DNA from: Bradyrhizobium icense | GTDB lineage: Bacteria; Pseudomonadota; Alphaproteobacteria; Rhizobiales; Xanthobacteraceae | Direction of reading: 5' to 3' | Assembly: GCF_001693385.1 (NCBI RefSeq) | Contig: NZ_CP016428.1 | Location: 5,332,001-5,396,000 of the forward strand | DNA length: 64,000 nucleotides | Shown: one piece after another, positions 19,215 to 28,306 of the stretch | How the letters are laid out: the number at the start of each line of letters is the position of its first letter | How positions within the stretch are numbered: the stretch's first letter is position 1 | The notes under the pieces: model-generated | Databases searched by the model: none | What the model was told of the DNA's origin: nothing | The model's input: only the letters and a program-made list of their open reading frames with translations | Position numbers and translations under genes: made by a program

Positions 19215-19560
19215 CTCGCTGCACTTCAGGCCGGACTCTAACTACGTTGGCCGAGGTCATCGAGGCTACCGAGAAGCTCAGCGGCCTCCGGTTCGAGCGC
19301 CCAAGTCGATAAAATCTATCGTGGTCACAAAACAACAAACTCGCGAAGCGTCTTCATCTACAGGCCCGTACCGTGAGATTCGGTGATCAAACGCGAGCTC
19401 AGGCACCGTACGGCCATCAAGCCCGCGTGATCGGCCCTATCAACGCTGACCGAGAACTCAGCGCGAGGGCGACAGCGCCACGTGGGCCTCACCGCCTCGG
19501 CTACAATCTCAGCTTCGTCCTCGCGCTGAGGCCTCTGCGTTGCCGAGTCCTGAACGTCTT
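19215..19560 (+). pseudogene. IS5-family transposase C-terminal remnant
   Basis: Frames give VIKRELRHRTAIKP, then VIGPINADRELSARATA and HRLGYNLSFVLALRPLRC. This corresponds to the IKRELRRRSAIEPVIGH...GYNFRLILAWLR end of rhizobial IS5-type transposases. Confidence 0.6.
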
Positions 19561-19851
19561 ATCGCGATTGCTCCGCCCGCCCAATCGCACTCAAATCGAC
19601 TTCTTAACAGATGCCCCTCCTCTCCTAATAGTTCGCACGTGTCAACTTCTCAAATCTGTAGCGCATGCGGACCTGGGAACAAAGCATTTGCTTTCACGCC
19701 GATCCAAACTTGGCATTAGAGAGTACATTCCGGTGGTGTACCTAACAGTGCGGCAACGCTCCTCTTGGCGGTGAGATCAAACGCGAGCGTGACGTACGCG
19801 ACGCTGCCGTCCGCAAGCTGCCTGTTCTTGGATACGCTCGCAGATTGCACC

Positions 19852-20343
19852 TCACCGTAATTTTTTCCAGCTCCATACGTCGTTATGCCATTCCCCACGA
19901 ATGCGTGAGATTTCGTGTACCAGTGCAACGCGCCGGAATCCCAAAAACGTAGTGTTTCTTATAGCTCCGACGTTCCTTTCAAGTGCTCGTCCGACCACTG
20001 CTCTTAGTCCAAAACTGTCGGCGGTGCTAATCAAGTGTGCAAGCATCATCTTGCCAATGCCCTTCTCTCGATGATTCTCGTCAACGTAAGCTGATGCTTC
20101 GGCGATCCCTGTATACTCAGGGCGCACAGAAAACCTACTCAGTGCGCACCAGGCGACCACGGCCCCATTTTTCTTCTCATAGACGAACGCAGGATAAGGA
20201 TCCTGATGTTCGCTAAGCCAGCCGACGCGTTCGTTGCGAACATCGGGAGCCAATTGACTTGTAGCAAAGATGCCGGGTTTCATCGCCTGATTGTAGATCT
20301 TTGCGATGTCGTCGGCATCGGAATAGATTGCGCGCCGAAGCAT
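19852..20343 (-). CDS. GNAT acetyltransferase, phosphinothricin-acetyltransferase-like
   Basis: The 163-residue protein starts MLRRAIYSDADDIAKIYNQA, and an AGGAG precedes the ATG by about eight bases. Motif A of the GNAT fold is ENHREKGIGKMMLAHLI (R/Q-x-x-G-x-G/A, residues about 88-104). The following AERNVG/GFRR-type segment and a C-terminal WHNDVWSWKK match the PAT/bar subgroup, which acetylates the amino group of phosphinothricin, methionine sulfoximine and similar amino acids. The actual substrate is unknown. It is transcribed divergently from another GNAT gene 512 bases away. Confidence 0.85.
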   Translation of the reverse strand: MLRRAIYSDADDIAKIYNQAMKPGIFATSQLAPDVRNERVGWLSEHQDPYPAFVYEKKNGAVVAWCALSRFSVRPEYTGIAEASAYVDENHREKGIGKMMLAHLISTADSFGLRAVVGRALERNVGAIRNTTFLGFRRVALVHEISRIRGEWHNDVWSWKKLR

Positions 20344-20855
20344 GATCTATCTCCTCCCTTTTGTTTGAGCTCGCGTGTGTGGCGCCTCGCGACGCGATAT
20401 TGCCATTTGTTACTCGGAATGCGGATTCGGGCGTCTCATGTTTAATACTCGGAACAAATCACCATTAGATCCGTCCGTACAAGCTGTCAGCTCTGGTAGA
20501 TTGCCACGAGCGCCGGAGACAGGCACTATTGGATAACTGTTGCCGATCCGCGCCGTTCTGCATTGCCGCCTTTACAGAACCACAAGGATGCTCGGTTCGC
20601 TGGAGGATCCTGCTGCGCGGCTGCGCAACTCGGAAATCGCGCTCGACACGGCGCCGTGCACCTCGTTTGCGCTTTCGCTCAGCGTGTTCCGTCAGGAACC
20701 GATGCAATCGTAAGACTGAGCATTGCTGAGCAAGCTCCTCAGGCCACTAAACATCAGAATGTTGGAGCCTTAATCATTTGTTTGTCTTTTGCTTCGTTGA
20801 TCGTTAACTGCCTGTCGATCTGAGTGCGATGCGAAACGAGATTGGAGAACGTCTA
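20344..20855. other. Divergent intergenic region between two GNAT genes
   Basis: No gene or IS remnant is recognisable. The region must hold the promoters of both acetyltransferase genes, but I see no convincing -24/-12 or NifA box. Confidence 0.4.
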
Positions 20856-21356
20856 ATGCGATACGAAGTGCGTCGATTGCACACAGGTGACCTGCCAAGC
20901 GTAACAGAGCTCTACAACGCCGCATCTCGTGCTAGGGAATCGACCCAAGGAACACGCCCCTGGAGCGTGAAGGAAATGAAGGAATTTCTATTCGAAACGT
21001 GCCCGTCCTTTGAGTCCTACACGTGCATCGACAATGGTGACGTGGTCGGCTGGACAGCGCTCACTCGACATCACGCCAATGATGGTGTGAAGCACACAGC
21101 CGAGATGTCGCTCTATGTTCAAGAATCATTTCGTCGTAAAGGAATTGGATCTGCCCTTGCGCACACCCTTCTAAGTCGAGCAAGCACCCTTAATCTCCAC
21201 TGCATTTTGGCAATCGTATTTAAAGACATGCCCGACGTCGTTTCTTTCGCAGAACGGAAATGTGGATTTTCGGTCGCTGGATGCCTTCCAGAAGCCTTTC
21301 CAGACAGCGGAAAGTACCACGACGTTTTGGTTCTTGAAAAGCTCATGGTGGCGTGA
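20856..21356 (+). CDS. GNAT-family acetyltransferase
   Basis: I place the start at ATG 20856, preceded by GGAGA nine bases upstream, giving 166 residues; an ATG at 20829 lacks a good ribosome-binding site. The product reads MRYEVRRLHTGDLPSVTELY, with motif A as QESFRRKGIGSALAHTLL at about residues 92-109 and a C-terminal YHDVLVLEKLM like that of PAT-type enzymes. It is related in layout, though not closely in sequence, to the divergent GNAT at 19852. Substrate unknown; N-acetylation of an amino acid or small amine is likely from the family. Confidence 0.8.
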   Translation: MRYEVRRLHTGDLPSVTELYNAASRARESTQGTRPWSVKEMKEFLFETCPSFESYTCIDNGDVVGWTALTRHHANDGVKHTAEMSLYVQESFRRKGIGSALAHTLLSRASTLNLHCILAIVFKDMPDVVSFAERKCGFSVAGCLPEAFPDSGKYHDVLVLEKLMVA

Positions 21357-21704
21357 AGTCGATGACGAAATAGGCCCCGTAACGCTGTGTGGATGCATTC
21401 GTAGCTGGTGCACTTTTGGTGCAATCGGGCAACCGTATGCGCCAATGACTGTTTTGACGAACGCTGTGTTCGCCTAGTAACGCGCCGGCAACAGCTAACG
21501 GATGGTGCTTCTGAGCGGTTCTTTTCACGGTCTGCCGCTGCCGACGCCACTATATTGCTAAGGGGTGGACGGTTAAAGGACACGAGTTGCCTAGCGTGGG
21601 TCGAGCCGTTGCCGCCCGAGAAGGTCGCGACGGTGCCGTAGCGGCCGGTCAGCTTCGCGAGCTGCAGTCTCGGTCTTCATCGGCCGACGATGTATTCAAG
21701 GCCG
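21357..21704. other. No recognisable gene
   Basis: The stretch between the GNAT gene and the IS21 remnant has no supported frame. Part of it is probably the right end of the IS21 element. Confidence 0.4.
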
Positions 21705-22437
21705 AGGAAGAACGGGCTGGCGACGCATAGAATCACCGTTCAGTTCGAGCCTGTGAGCGTTGTGATGCAGGCGATCGAGTATGGCATCGGCGTAAGTTGG
21801 GTCATTTATGAGTTCCATGCCATTTGGCAATTGGAAGCCGGCTGGTGACGAGTGTCGAGCGACGGCCGTAGCGGTCTTCGAGGATTTCGAGCAGATAATG
21901 CCGGGCATTAGCGTCGATTGTTTGGAGGCTCCAATCGTCTAAAATTAGGAGGTTGACCGCGGCGATGCTCTTCATCCGCGAAGCAAGTCGGCCATCGCCG
22001 CGGGCAAGGTCCAGTTCTTCGATCAACCGCGGCAGCCGGGTGTAAAGCACAGAGTGGTTGTCCCGACAGGCCTTGTGGCCGACCGCACAGCCAAGCCAGC
22101 TTTTCCCGACGCCGGTTGGCCCGACAATGGCGCAATTCTCACGGTTCTTGATCCAGTCTCCCTTGAGCAGCACGTCGAACAAGCGACGGTCGAGCCCACG
22201 GGAGGCGCGGTAGTCGATATCCTCGGGTACGGCATGATGACGCAGCTTTGCCTTGCGAAGACGAAGCGCCAGGCGCCGGTTATTGCGCCAAGTCGCTTCA
22301 TGGTCTAGCAGCAACGCCAGCCATTCGGCGCGAGCGAGACTCTGGACCTCCTCGTTGTCGGTGAGGCTCGTGAAGGCCTCGGCCATGCCGGCACGGCCGA
22401 GCCGGGTAAGCAAGTGGGGTGTGGGGTGTGTCAGCAT
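21705..22437 (-). pseudogene. istB: IS21-family helper ATPase IstB, frameshifted near its end
   Basis: The frame begins MLTHPTPHLLTRLGRAGMAE and carries Walker A (GPTGVGKSWLG), a Walker B-like [11 protein letters not shown] and the [12 protein letters not shown] segment. It then stops early at 21802. The missing end, [20 protein letters not shown], is in another frame from about 21820, so one extra G near 21823 breaks the roughly 245-residue protein. IstB assists the IstA transposase in target capture. Confidence 0.88.
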
Positions 22438-22448
22438 TTTCTTCCCTT

Positions 22449-23964
22449 TTAGTGGTAATAGTCCGAGCCTCTGATGTTGGTGTGCATGATCAGCTCGCGC
22501 TCGGAGGACGCGGGCGTTGGAAGGCGATCGAGCCCCTTTTCGAGGATCGATTTGACGCTTGGGTAGTTGCGAGCCTCGATCTCAAGCACGCGCAGCGCGG
22601 CCGCCTCGAGGCGTTCGGCGCCAAAGCGCTTTTCAAGCCGGAGGATACCCAGGCACGAACGATAGCCCTGTTCGGGATGCGGCCGATCCTCGATGATCCG
22701 ATCGACCAGCAGGCGCAGCATCGGGCCGATCCGGGTTGCCTCGCTGCGGATCTTTGCCGGCGTCCACTCGCCATAGCGCCGGTGGCTGGAAGGCAAGTGG
22801 GTGCTGATCGTCGTGTGCCGCCCGTTGCCGCTGCCGCGCATGTGCGCGGCGATACCCTCGCCCCCAGGAAGATTTCAACCGTTCGCGCACAGATCCGCGC
22901 GTCTACCTCCCGACGGGCAAAGCGATAGGGCACCGAGTAGTAGTGTCGTTCGATCTCGACGTGATAGTCGAGCCCGACCCGGCATCGGCGCCATTCGGCA
23001 TAGACCCACGGCTCACCGGGAAGAGGTTTAAGATTCGGCGCATCAATTTCCTCGAACAGCTGGCGTCGCGTGCGGCCATACTGACGCAGCATCCGTCCGT
23101 CATTGAGCTTGGCCAGCCACTCGGTGATCGCACCGTTTAGTTCGGCCAGGCTGTAAAAAGTTCGGTTGCGCAGTCGCCCCAGCAGCCAGCGCTCGACGAT
23201 TCCGACGCAGGCCTCGACCTTCGCCTTATCTCTCGGACGACGCGGCCGTGCTGGCAAAATCGCCGTGCCGTAATGCTGCGCCATGTCGCTGTAGCTGCGG
23301 TTGACCATGGGGTCATAGAGGCAGGCCTTGATCACCGCCACCTTGGCGTTGTCGGGCACCAGGAGTTGCGTCGCGCCGCCAAAAAAGCTGAAGGCCGCGT
23401 TGTGTCCCGCGATCCAGTCGCCGAGCTGCTCGGTCCACGTCGCCAGCACGAACGACAAGCTGGACGCGCCCATGACCGCCAGGAAGGTGTGCGCGTCACG
23501 CACTTCGCCAGTCTTGCGGCCAACCACCGGCACCGTGTCGCCGGTCGACAAACAATTTCTCGCCGCCGCCGTGGTGCTGGCGCATCACCAGCGGCAGCCG
23601 GCCTTCCCAGTTGCGGAACAAGTACAGAAACGGCTATACCGGTACCCGTCCGGATGCTCCGCAATGTACTCTTCCCACAGCACCTGCAAGGTCACGTGCT
23701 TGCGCTTGAGCTCGCGGGCAATAACGGACCAGTCGGGCTCGGTCACCTTGCGGCGACCCGGCTTCACGTCAGGCGCCCCGTACAGCAGTTGTTCCAGCTC
23801 GGTGTCGCTTATCGTTTCCGGGACTGGCCATGCCAGACCCGCGCGCACAAACCGCTCAGCGTGTCACGTACCGTCGTCGGCCCGACGCCGATACGCTCGC
23901 CAACCACGCGCGTCGAGAGCCCAGCCTCAAGGCTCAATCTCACAATCTCGCGCACCTGGCGCAT
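22449..23964 (-). pseudogene. istA: IS21-family transposase IstA with several frameshifts
   Basis: Reading through frame changes the protein starts MRQVREIVRLSLEAGLSTRV at 23964. It continues with EPDWSVIARELKRKHVTLQV, LWEEYIAEHPDGYRYSRFC, GEVRDAHTFLAVMGASSLSF and VPDNAKVAVIKACLYDP, and ends in LDRLPTPASSERELIMHTNI. The DDE core is present but distributed over at least three frames (breaks near 23860, 23590 and 22850), so the element is dead. Confidence 0.88.
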
Positions 23965-24049
23965 GATAACCCTCCTCGTCGGCATCCAATTCTCCAAGGT
24001 GTTTCCAACCGGAGAAATGGCCCAACGATCAGGCTCACACCATCCGAAA

Positions 24050-24175
24050 CTGCGCGCGATCAAATCGGAATGCTGCGCGGAGAATGCTCGGAATGCTGCG
24101 CGTGATCATTTCGGAACTCTGCGCGCCATCAACTCGGTACGGTGCGCACCATCATCTCGGAATCCGCAAATATGG
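24050..24175. repeat. Tandem degenerate end repeats of the IS21 element
   Basis: About five imperfect units of 22-26 bases share the core GCGC-N(2-4)-ATC-N-TCGGAA (for example at 24053, 24105 and 24150). They lie just upstream of istA, where IS21 elements carry multiple transposase-binding repeats. Confidence 0.65.
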
Positions 24176-24544
24176 ATGCCTCGCGCAACACCGATAGCTA
24201 CCGCTTCAGCGCCGCCCGATCGACCGGCTGGACGCACTGCACTCATCGAGATCGCGCAGCTTCAAGCCACATCTTTTGATCAGCTGGGGAGATCGCCGAC
24301 CAAGTTCAGGCATCGCCACGTGCCGTGGCCCGCGAGCTCGTCTCTGACGAGGCGCGCCGCGTAGAGCTCGACGAGCTCTCCGTGGGGTCCACTCTTCAGG
24401 CCCCGGAATAGCCGGCTCCTACCAAATACTCTTCTGCAGTCCGCCTCCGCTGTTGAAAGCGGAAGGCACAAGACGAACTATGCCGAGCCGATTACACGCC
24501 GCCCACGGTAAATCTCGGGGAAAACGGGCCTGTTCGGCATAGTT
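24176..24544. other. No recognisable gene
   Basis: Between the IS21 end and the IS66 remnant I see only unsupported frames. Confidence 0.45.
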
Positions 24545-24616
24545 CGGCAGTCGGCATACTGCAAGATCAACGATGTCGATCCTCTCGCCTATCTCTCCGA
24601 TGTCTCACGAGGATGG
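24545..24616 (+). pseudogene. IS66 TnpC C-terminal fragment, left part
   Basis: The frame reads YCKINDVDPLAYLSDV, matching the KLNxVDPxAWLxDVL segment near the end of IS66 transposases. It breaks at the IS1182 left end and resumes at 26199. Confidence 0.65.
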
Positions 24617-26198
24617 ATAGTGTTGCAAAACTCGGCTGACTTCGAATGCCTAGCTCAGCTGTAAGTTTTCCTGCCCCTTCTTTGGGCGCTTCCTTGTGTC
24701 GGCTCCGCCTGCCTATTTGCGGGCGCTTACGCCAGGCAAGCGGCTCGGAGAGGGAGCGGAGCGCGGTAGAGAAGCTTGGCAAGCCGTGTCAGGTTCTGTG
24801 CGGTTGCTGTGAGCAGCACTTCGTCCTTGACGCCACTCAAGCCCCTCAGCCGAACTCGGTCGAGCCTGAGAATCCGTTTCATATGCGCAAATCGCATCTC
24901 GACCTTCTTCCGCTCGCGGCGCGATTGCTGGAAGGCTTCTGTATTGGCCAATGCACGGACACGATCGCGCACATCTTCGTTGAGGTCGCGGGTGATTTTG
25001 CGCACGACCGCCGTCGTGCACTTCGGCTTCAGTAAGCACTGCGAGCAGTCGCTCTTGTAGTAAACGATGTGGCCTTGATCGATATTGCCGGAGCTGGTCA
25101 GCTCCGCACCGCCCGGGCAGGCATAGATGTTGCGCTCCTGATCGAACACGAAGTCGGATCGGCTAAAGCTGCCATTCGCGCGTGCCGACTTGTCCCACAC
25201 TGGTACGTGCGGTGTGATGTTGCGATCTGCCAGCCATTTGAGCAGTAGTACTGCGCCATAAGCCGTGTCGCCCGCCAGTCTCCGGGGGCGCAGATCGAAG
25301 CGGCGCTCAACACGGTCCACCATGGTCTGCGTGACAGCAATCTCCACGGTGCGGTTCGCGCGAGTGCCTACCGCATCGAGGATGATCCCAACCTTGTTGT
25401 CGATCAGGTAGTTCGCGTCATAGGCAAAGGAATGGGTCCAGACCGGCTCGCGCAACCCATGTCGCTTGTGGATCGGTGAGGGAGACTTCTTTGGGAGGCT
25501 TGCGTCGATGGCCACCTTGGCTCGATCCGCCACCGTCTCCACCACGATCCTCATCGTCGCCGGCATCGAGGGCGGCGAGATACTCGCGAACCGCGTAGGA
25601 TGCCTCCTCTGCCTTCCATGCGAACGGCTGATCGCCGGGGATCCGTTTCTTCCTATCCACGTCCGCCTTGATCAAGCTCGCATCGATCGAGAACGCCTCC
25701 CCCCCAACCAAACCCGGCCGCGATACTCATCGCCACCACACCCTCGAACACCCCGCGCAGGGCATCGCCCTCTCGAAAGCGTTAGCGCCGCCACGATAAA
25801 ATACGGAGTGATCAGGAATCTTGTCTTCGATACCGAGCTTGCAGAACCAGCGATAAGCAAGGTTCACCTGAATCTCAGCGCAAATCCGTCGTTCGGAGTG
25901 GATCGCAAACACATAGCCGACAAGCAGCATCCGGATCATCAAAACCGGATCAATCGAAGGCCGACCAGTGTGCGAGTAATAGGGGCGCTTGCTCCTTGTG
26001 CACCCAACTCAGATCGAGCAACCCGTCGATCTGGCGGACCAAATGATCGGGTGGAACTACCTTGTCGAGATCAAAAGAATAGAAAAAATGTCCTTGACTA
26101 TCCTCCCGCCGCCCCATCATGCGCTGCTCCCGCCGATGCCTCTCCACTAACGGAATCACGGATCGTGAGTCGTCTCAACGGGAGTTTTGCAAAACTAT
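24617..26198. mobile_element. IS1182-family insertion sequence with intact inverted repeats
   Basis: The ends are ATAGTGTTGCAAAACTC (24617-24633) and, inverted, ATAGTTTTGCAAAACTC (26198-26182), 16 of 17 bases matching. The length of about 1.58 kb and the coding content fit IS1182. It splits an IS66 tnpC remnant. Confidence 0.8.
24727..26159 (-). pseudogene. IS1182-family transposase, frameshifted
   Basis: The N-terminus at 26159 reads MIPLVERHRREQRMMGRRED and VPPDHLVRQIDGLLDLSWVH. After a frame change it reads MIRMLLVGYVFAIHSERRIC and NLAYRWFCKLGIEDKIPDHS, and later EAFSIDASLIKADVDRKKRI. The last 279 codons are one clean frame with LDAVGTRANRTVEIA, LAGDTAYGA, CSQCLLKPKCTT and VEMRFAHMKRILRLDRVRLR. 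All parts of an IS1182 DDE transposase are present, but three frame breaks inactivate it. Confidence 0.85.
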
Positions 26199-26265
26199 CG
26201 GATCGTCAACGGACATCCACATCGCGACATCGACCAGCTACTGCCCTGGACCGTCCGCACTCAAG
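26199..26265 (+). pseudogene. IS66 TnpC C-terminal fragment, right part
   Basis: The frame reads RIVNGHPHRDIDQLLPW, the last residues of an IS66 transposase. It completes the fragment ending at 24616. Confidence 0.65.
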
Positions 26266-26329
26266 GCCTCAGGGGCCGTAGCATGAGAACGACGCTTACC
26301 GAATACCCGCCGCTGGTTCGGCACAATCT

Positions 26330-26345
26330 TGTCAGGTTCAAGACA
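26330..26345. promoter_or_regulatory. NifA-type upstream activator sequence of P3
   Basis: TGTCAGGTTCAAGACA fits TGT-N10-ACA exactly. It lies about 80 bases upstream of the -24 element. Confidence 0.75.
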
Positions 26346-26414
26346 CTTGACGTCCTTCGTCGGATCGCGCTTTTTTCAAAACACAATCAGTAAGTTACAG
26401 CGCGATGACGACGC

Positions 26415-26430
26415 TGGCACGGCGGTTGCT
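26415..26430 (+). promoter_or_regulatory. Sigma-54 (-24/-12) promoter P3
   Basis: TGGCAC-GGCGG-TTGCT is a perfect consensus with GG and GC ten bases apart. It lies about 200 bases upstream of the ATP-grasp gene, giving an untranslated leader of about 190 bases. Confidence 0.85.
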
Positions 26431-26634
26431 ATTGGAATGCAGCAATACTGAGTGATGCTGTAGCTAGGATCCCGAATGTCACAGCGACAAAGCAGATCGT
26501 TGCGAATGGCGCCGAAATTTCCGAGATACGGCTGCGACGTCACAGCGACGGCAGATAGCCCTCTCGATGTCATCGAAGCTTTGGATCGTGCAGCTAGTTC
26601 AATCTCTGTTTGCTTATCTGGCTAGGAGAAGGTG

Positions 26635-27630
26635 ATGAGATTGCTCATACTCACAAACACCCTCGATTGCTTAGGTGAAAATGATGCACCAATCACTAAC
26701 GCATTCCGTCGTTTCGGTTGTGAAGTAATCCTCGGCGAGCTCAATGCTATTGCGGCAGATGACTATCGCTTTTTCACACGAGGAGTGCTCGTACCTCAAG
26801 ACGGCAAACCTTACCATCCCGGCTCTGCTGCACTGGGAGATCGAGGCACATTCTTTCTTGACGAATGCCAGCTGATCTGGGTCATGAATCATCCCCAAGA
26901 TCGCGTGTTCTGCGACGTCTGGCAAATGCTGTGGCTGGCGTCGCAACATACCGCATTCGTTAACAGCATTGAAGGTCTGATGTTTCTAAATCCAAAACAT
27001 GCATTGGGCTATGTCGTGCCAAAAGAGAACAGGGCCTTTTCGTATATATCGAACGATTTCTCGTTACTCTGGGAACGCTATCGGCAAAGCCCAGATCAGT
27101 GCTGGGTGGCCAAGCCGCCAAATTCCACTGGCGGGCAAAACGTCTTCTTACTTCCTTCAAACGGACCAAACGTTCGAGCAATCCTCCAATGCCTTACCGG
27201 AAACGCTGTCGCAGAATACAACTATGGTGATCTAGGCGGCTTCAAAGCCGAGTACGCTGTTCTTCAGCGGTTTATTCCGGAAGTAGTCCAAGGCGAAAAG
27301 CGCGTCATTGTTGTCTGCGGGAAGGCGGTTGCTTGGCACGGTCGGCAAGGACATCCAGACGATCACAGGTCGAATATAGCGCTAGGAGGAAAGCTGATTT
27401 CGGTCGATTTGCATTCCGGTGAAATCGAGCTTGCCGAGTTGATTGGTCAAAAGCTGATGGCACATGGCATCAATTTCGTTGGGATAGATATGGCTTATCC
27501 TTACATACTTGAACTTAATCTTGTAAACCCGGGGGGGCTATACGACGCAAAATTAGCTTCTGGGGTAGATCATTCGGATCAGGTCGCGAAGCTAGTCATT
27601 GCTCACTTCCAGAACAATTGGTCTTCATGA
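26635..27630 (+). CDS. ATP-grasp ligase, prokaryotic glutathione-synthetase-like
   Basis: The ATG at 26635 follows AGGAG by six bases and gives 331 residues; the frame also contains a GTG one codon earlier. The N-terminal domain begins MRLLILTNTLDCLGENDAPI. The ATP-grasp part shows CWVAKPPNSTGGQNVFLLPS (lysine and glycine-rich loop), EYAVLQRFIPEVVQGEKRVI, DDHRSNIALGGK (RxNxxxGG) and ILELNLVNPGGLYD (the E-x-N magnesium ligands). This is the pattern of GshB, which joins an amino acid amine to a carboxylate through an acyl phosphate. Its GC content is visibly lower than that of its neighbours, suggesting separate transfer. The NifA/sigma-54-type promoter upstream suggests expression in nitrogen-fixing cells. 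Substrates unknown. Confidence 0.85.
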   Translation: MRLLILTNTLDCLGENDAPITNAFRRFGCEVILGELNAIAADDYRFFTRGVLVPQDGKPYHPGSAALGDRGTFFLDECQLIWVMNHPQDRVFCDVWQMLWLASQHTAFVNSIEGLMFLNPKHALGYVVPKENRAFSYISNDFSLLWERYRQSPDQCWVAKPPNSTGGQNVFLLPSNGPNVRAILQCLTGNAVAEYNYGDLGGFKAEYAVLQRFIPEVVQGEKRVIVVCGKAVAWHGRQGHPDDHRSNIALGGKLISVDLHSGEIELAELIGQKLMAHGINFVGIDMAYPYILELNLVNPGGLYDAKLASGVDHSDQVAKLVIAHFQNNWSS

Positions 27631-27689
27631 GTGACCTTGCCCCAGGATTTATTCGGACGAAGTTCGCTCTGGCCCGGACGAGGACTGGG

Positions 27690-27890
27690 CAAAAAGCGCA
27701 GCCGCTTTTCGGAGGAGCAGATCATCACGATTCTAAGAGAGTACGAGGCCGGCATCTCGGCCGCCGATCTACGCCGCAAACAAATTGTCAGCGATGCAAG
27801 GATTTGCAAATGGAAAAGCGAACTTCGACAGGATGGAGGTCTCGCAAGACAAGCACCTCAAGACGGAGGACGATAAGCGCTGTGCTCAGG
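27690..27890 (+). pseudogene. IS3-family orfA fragment
   Basis: The frame reads KRSRFSEEQIITILREYEAG and ISAADLRRKQIVSDARICKW, the helix-turn-helix of an IS3-type orfA. A frame change follows to MEVSQDKHLKTEDDK. It ends where the opposite-strand hypothetical gene begins to be conserved. Confidence 0.75.
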
Positions 27891-28195
27891 CCGCGGTTCT
27901 TGAGGTCTTGACGTCGATAAGTCCGTACCCATCCGGCCTGGACCGCAGACATGATGTCAGCGCTGAGAAGTTGGGGGTTTTCCTTGTAGAACTTTATGAG
28001 CTCGATCAGGTTTTCAATTCCGAAGTCGGTGAACGCCTTAACGCCGTCTTCTCCGACGCCATAGACCCAGATCACACCGTCCTCGATCTCCATTTCGATG
28101 CCAATTTCCCGCAGCCAGTCTTCGTCTTCGCCGATATCCTTGGCGACCTGGGTAACGGTTGTGATGTGGTGAACCCTGTTGGCATGCGTGGTCAT
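27788..28195 (-). CDS. Small conserved hypothetical protein with IS-derived tail
   Basis: From ATG 28195 the protein reads MTTHANRVHHITTVTQVAKD, IGEDEDWLREIGIEMEIEDG and VIWVYGVGEDGVKAFTDFGI. It is a compact acidic domain of about 85 residues that I recall as common among rhizobial accessory genes but with no known function. A decayed second copy lies at 55430-55650. Beyond about residue 100 the frame is the antisense of an IS3 orfA remnant, so the natural C-terminus has been replaced. It is adjacent to the AlaX-like gene in the same direction, 111 bases after its stop. Confidence 0.55.
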   Translation of the reverse strand: MTTHANRVHHITTVTQVAKDIGEDEDWLREIGIEMEIEDGVIWVYGVGEDGVKAFTDFGIENLIELIKFYKENPQLLSADIMSAVQAGWVRTYRRQDLKNRGLSTALIVLRLEVLVLRDLHPVEVRFSICKSLHR

Positions 28196-28306
28196 GCCGC
28201 TCGAGCCGAGATCGTAGAGGCTGATGACTCCCGATGAAGCCGCTGCGGTGCCCGGCACGGCCAGGACCACCAGTCTTGCCAACAACGTCCTGGGCAACGA
28301 AAGCAA

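Noticed and set aside
24050..24175. CRISPR-like array
   Set aside because: Units are degenerate, lack unique spacers of constant length and sit at an IS21 end; no cas genes are present.
27330..27350. TGGCAC inside the ATP-grasp gene as a second promoter
   Set aside because: The following GC is eight rather than ten bases away and the site is within coding sequence.
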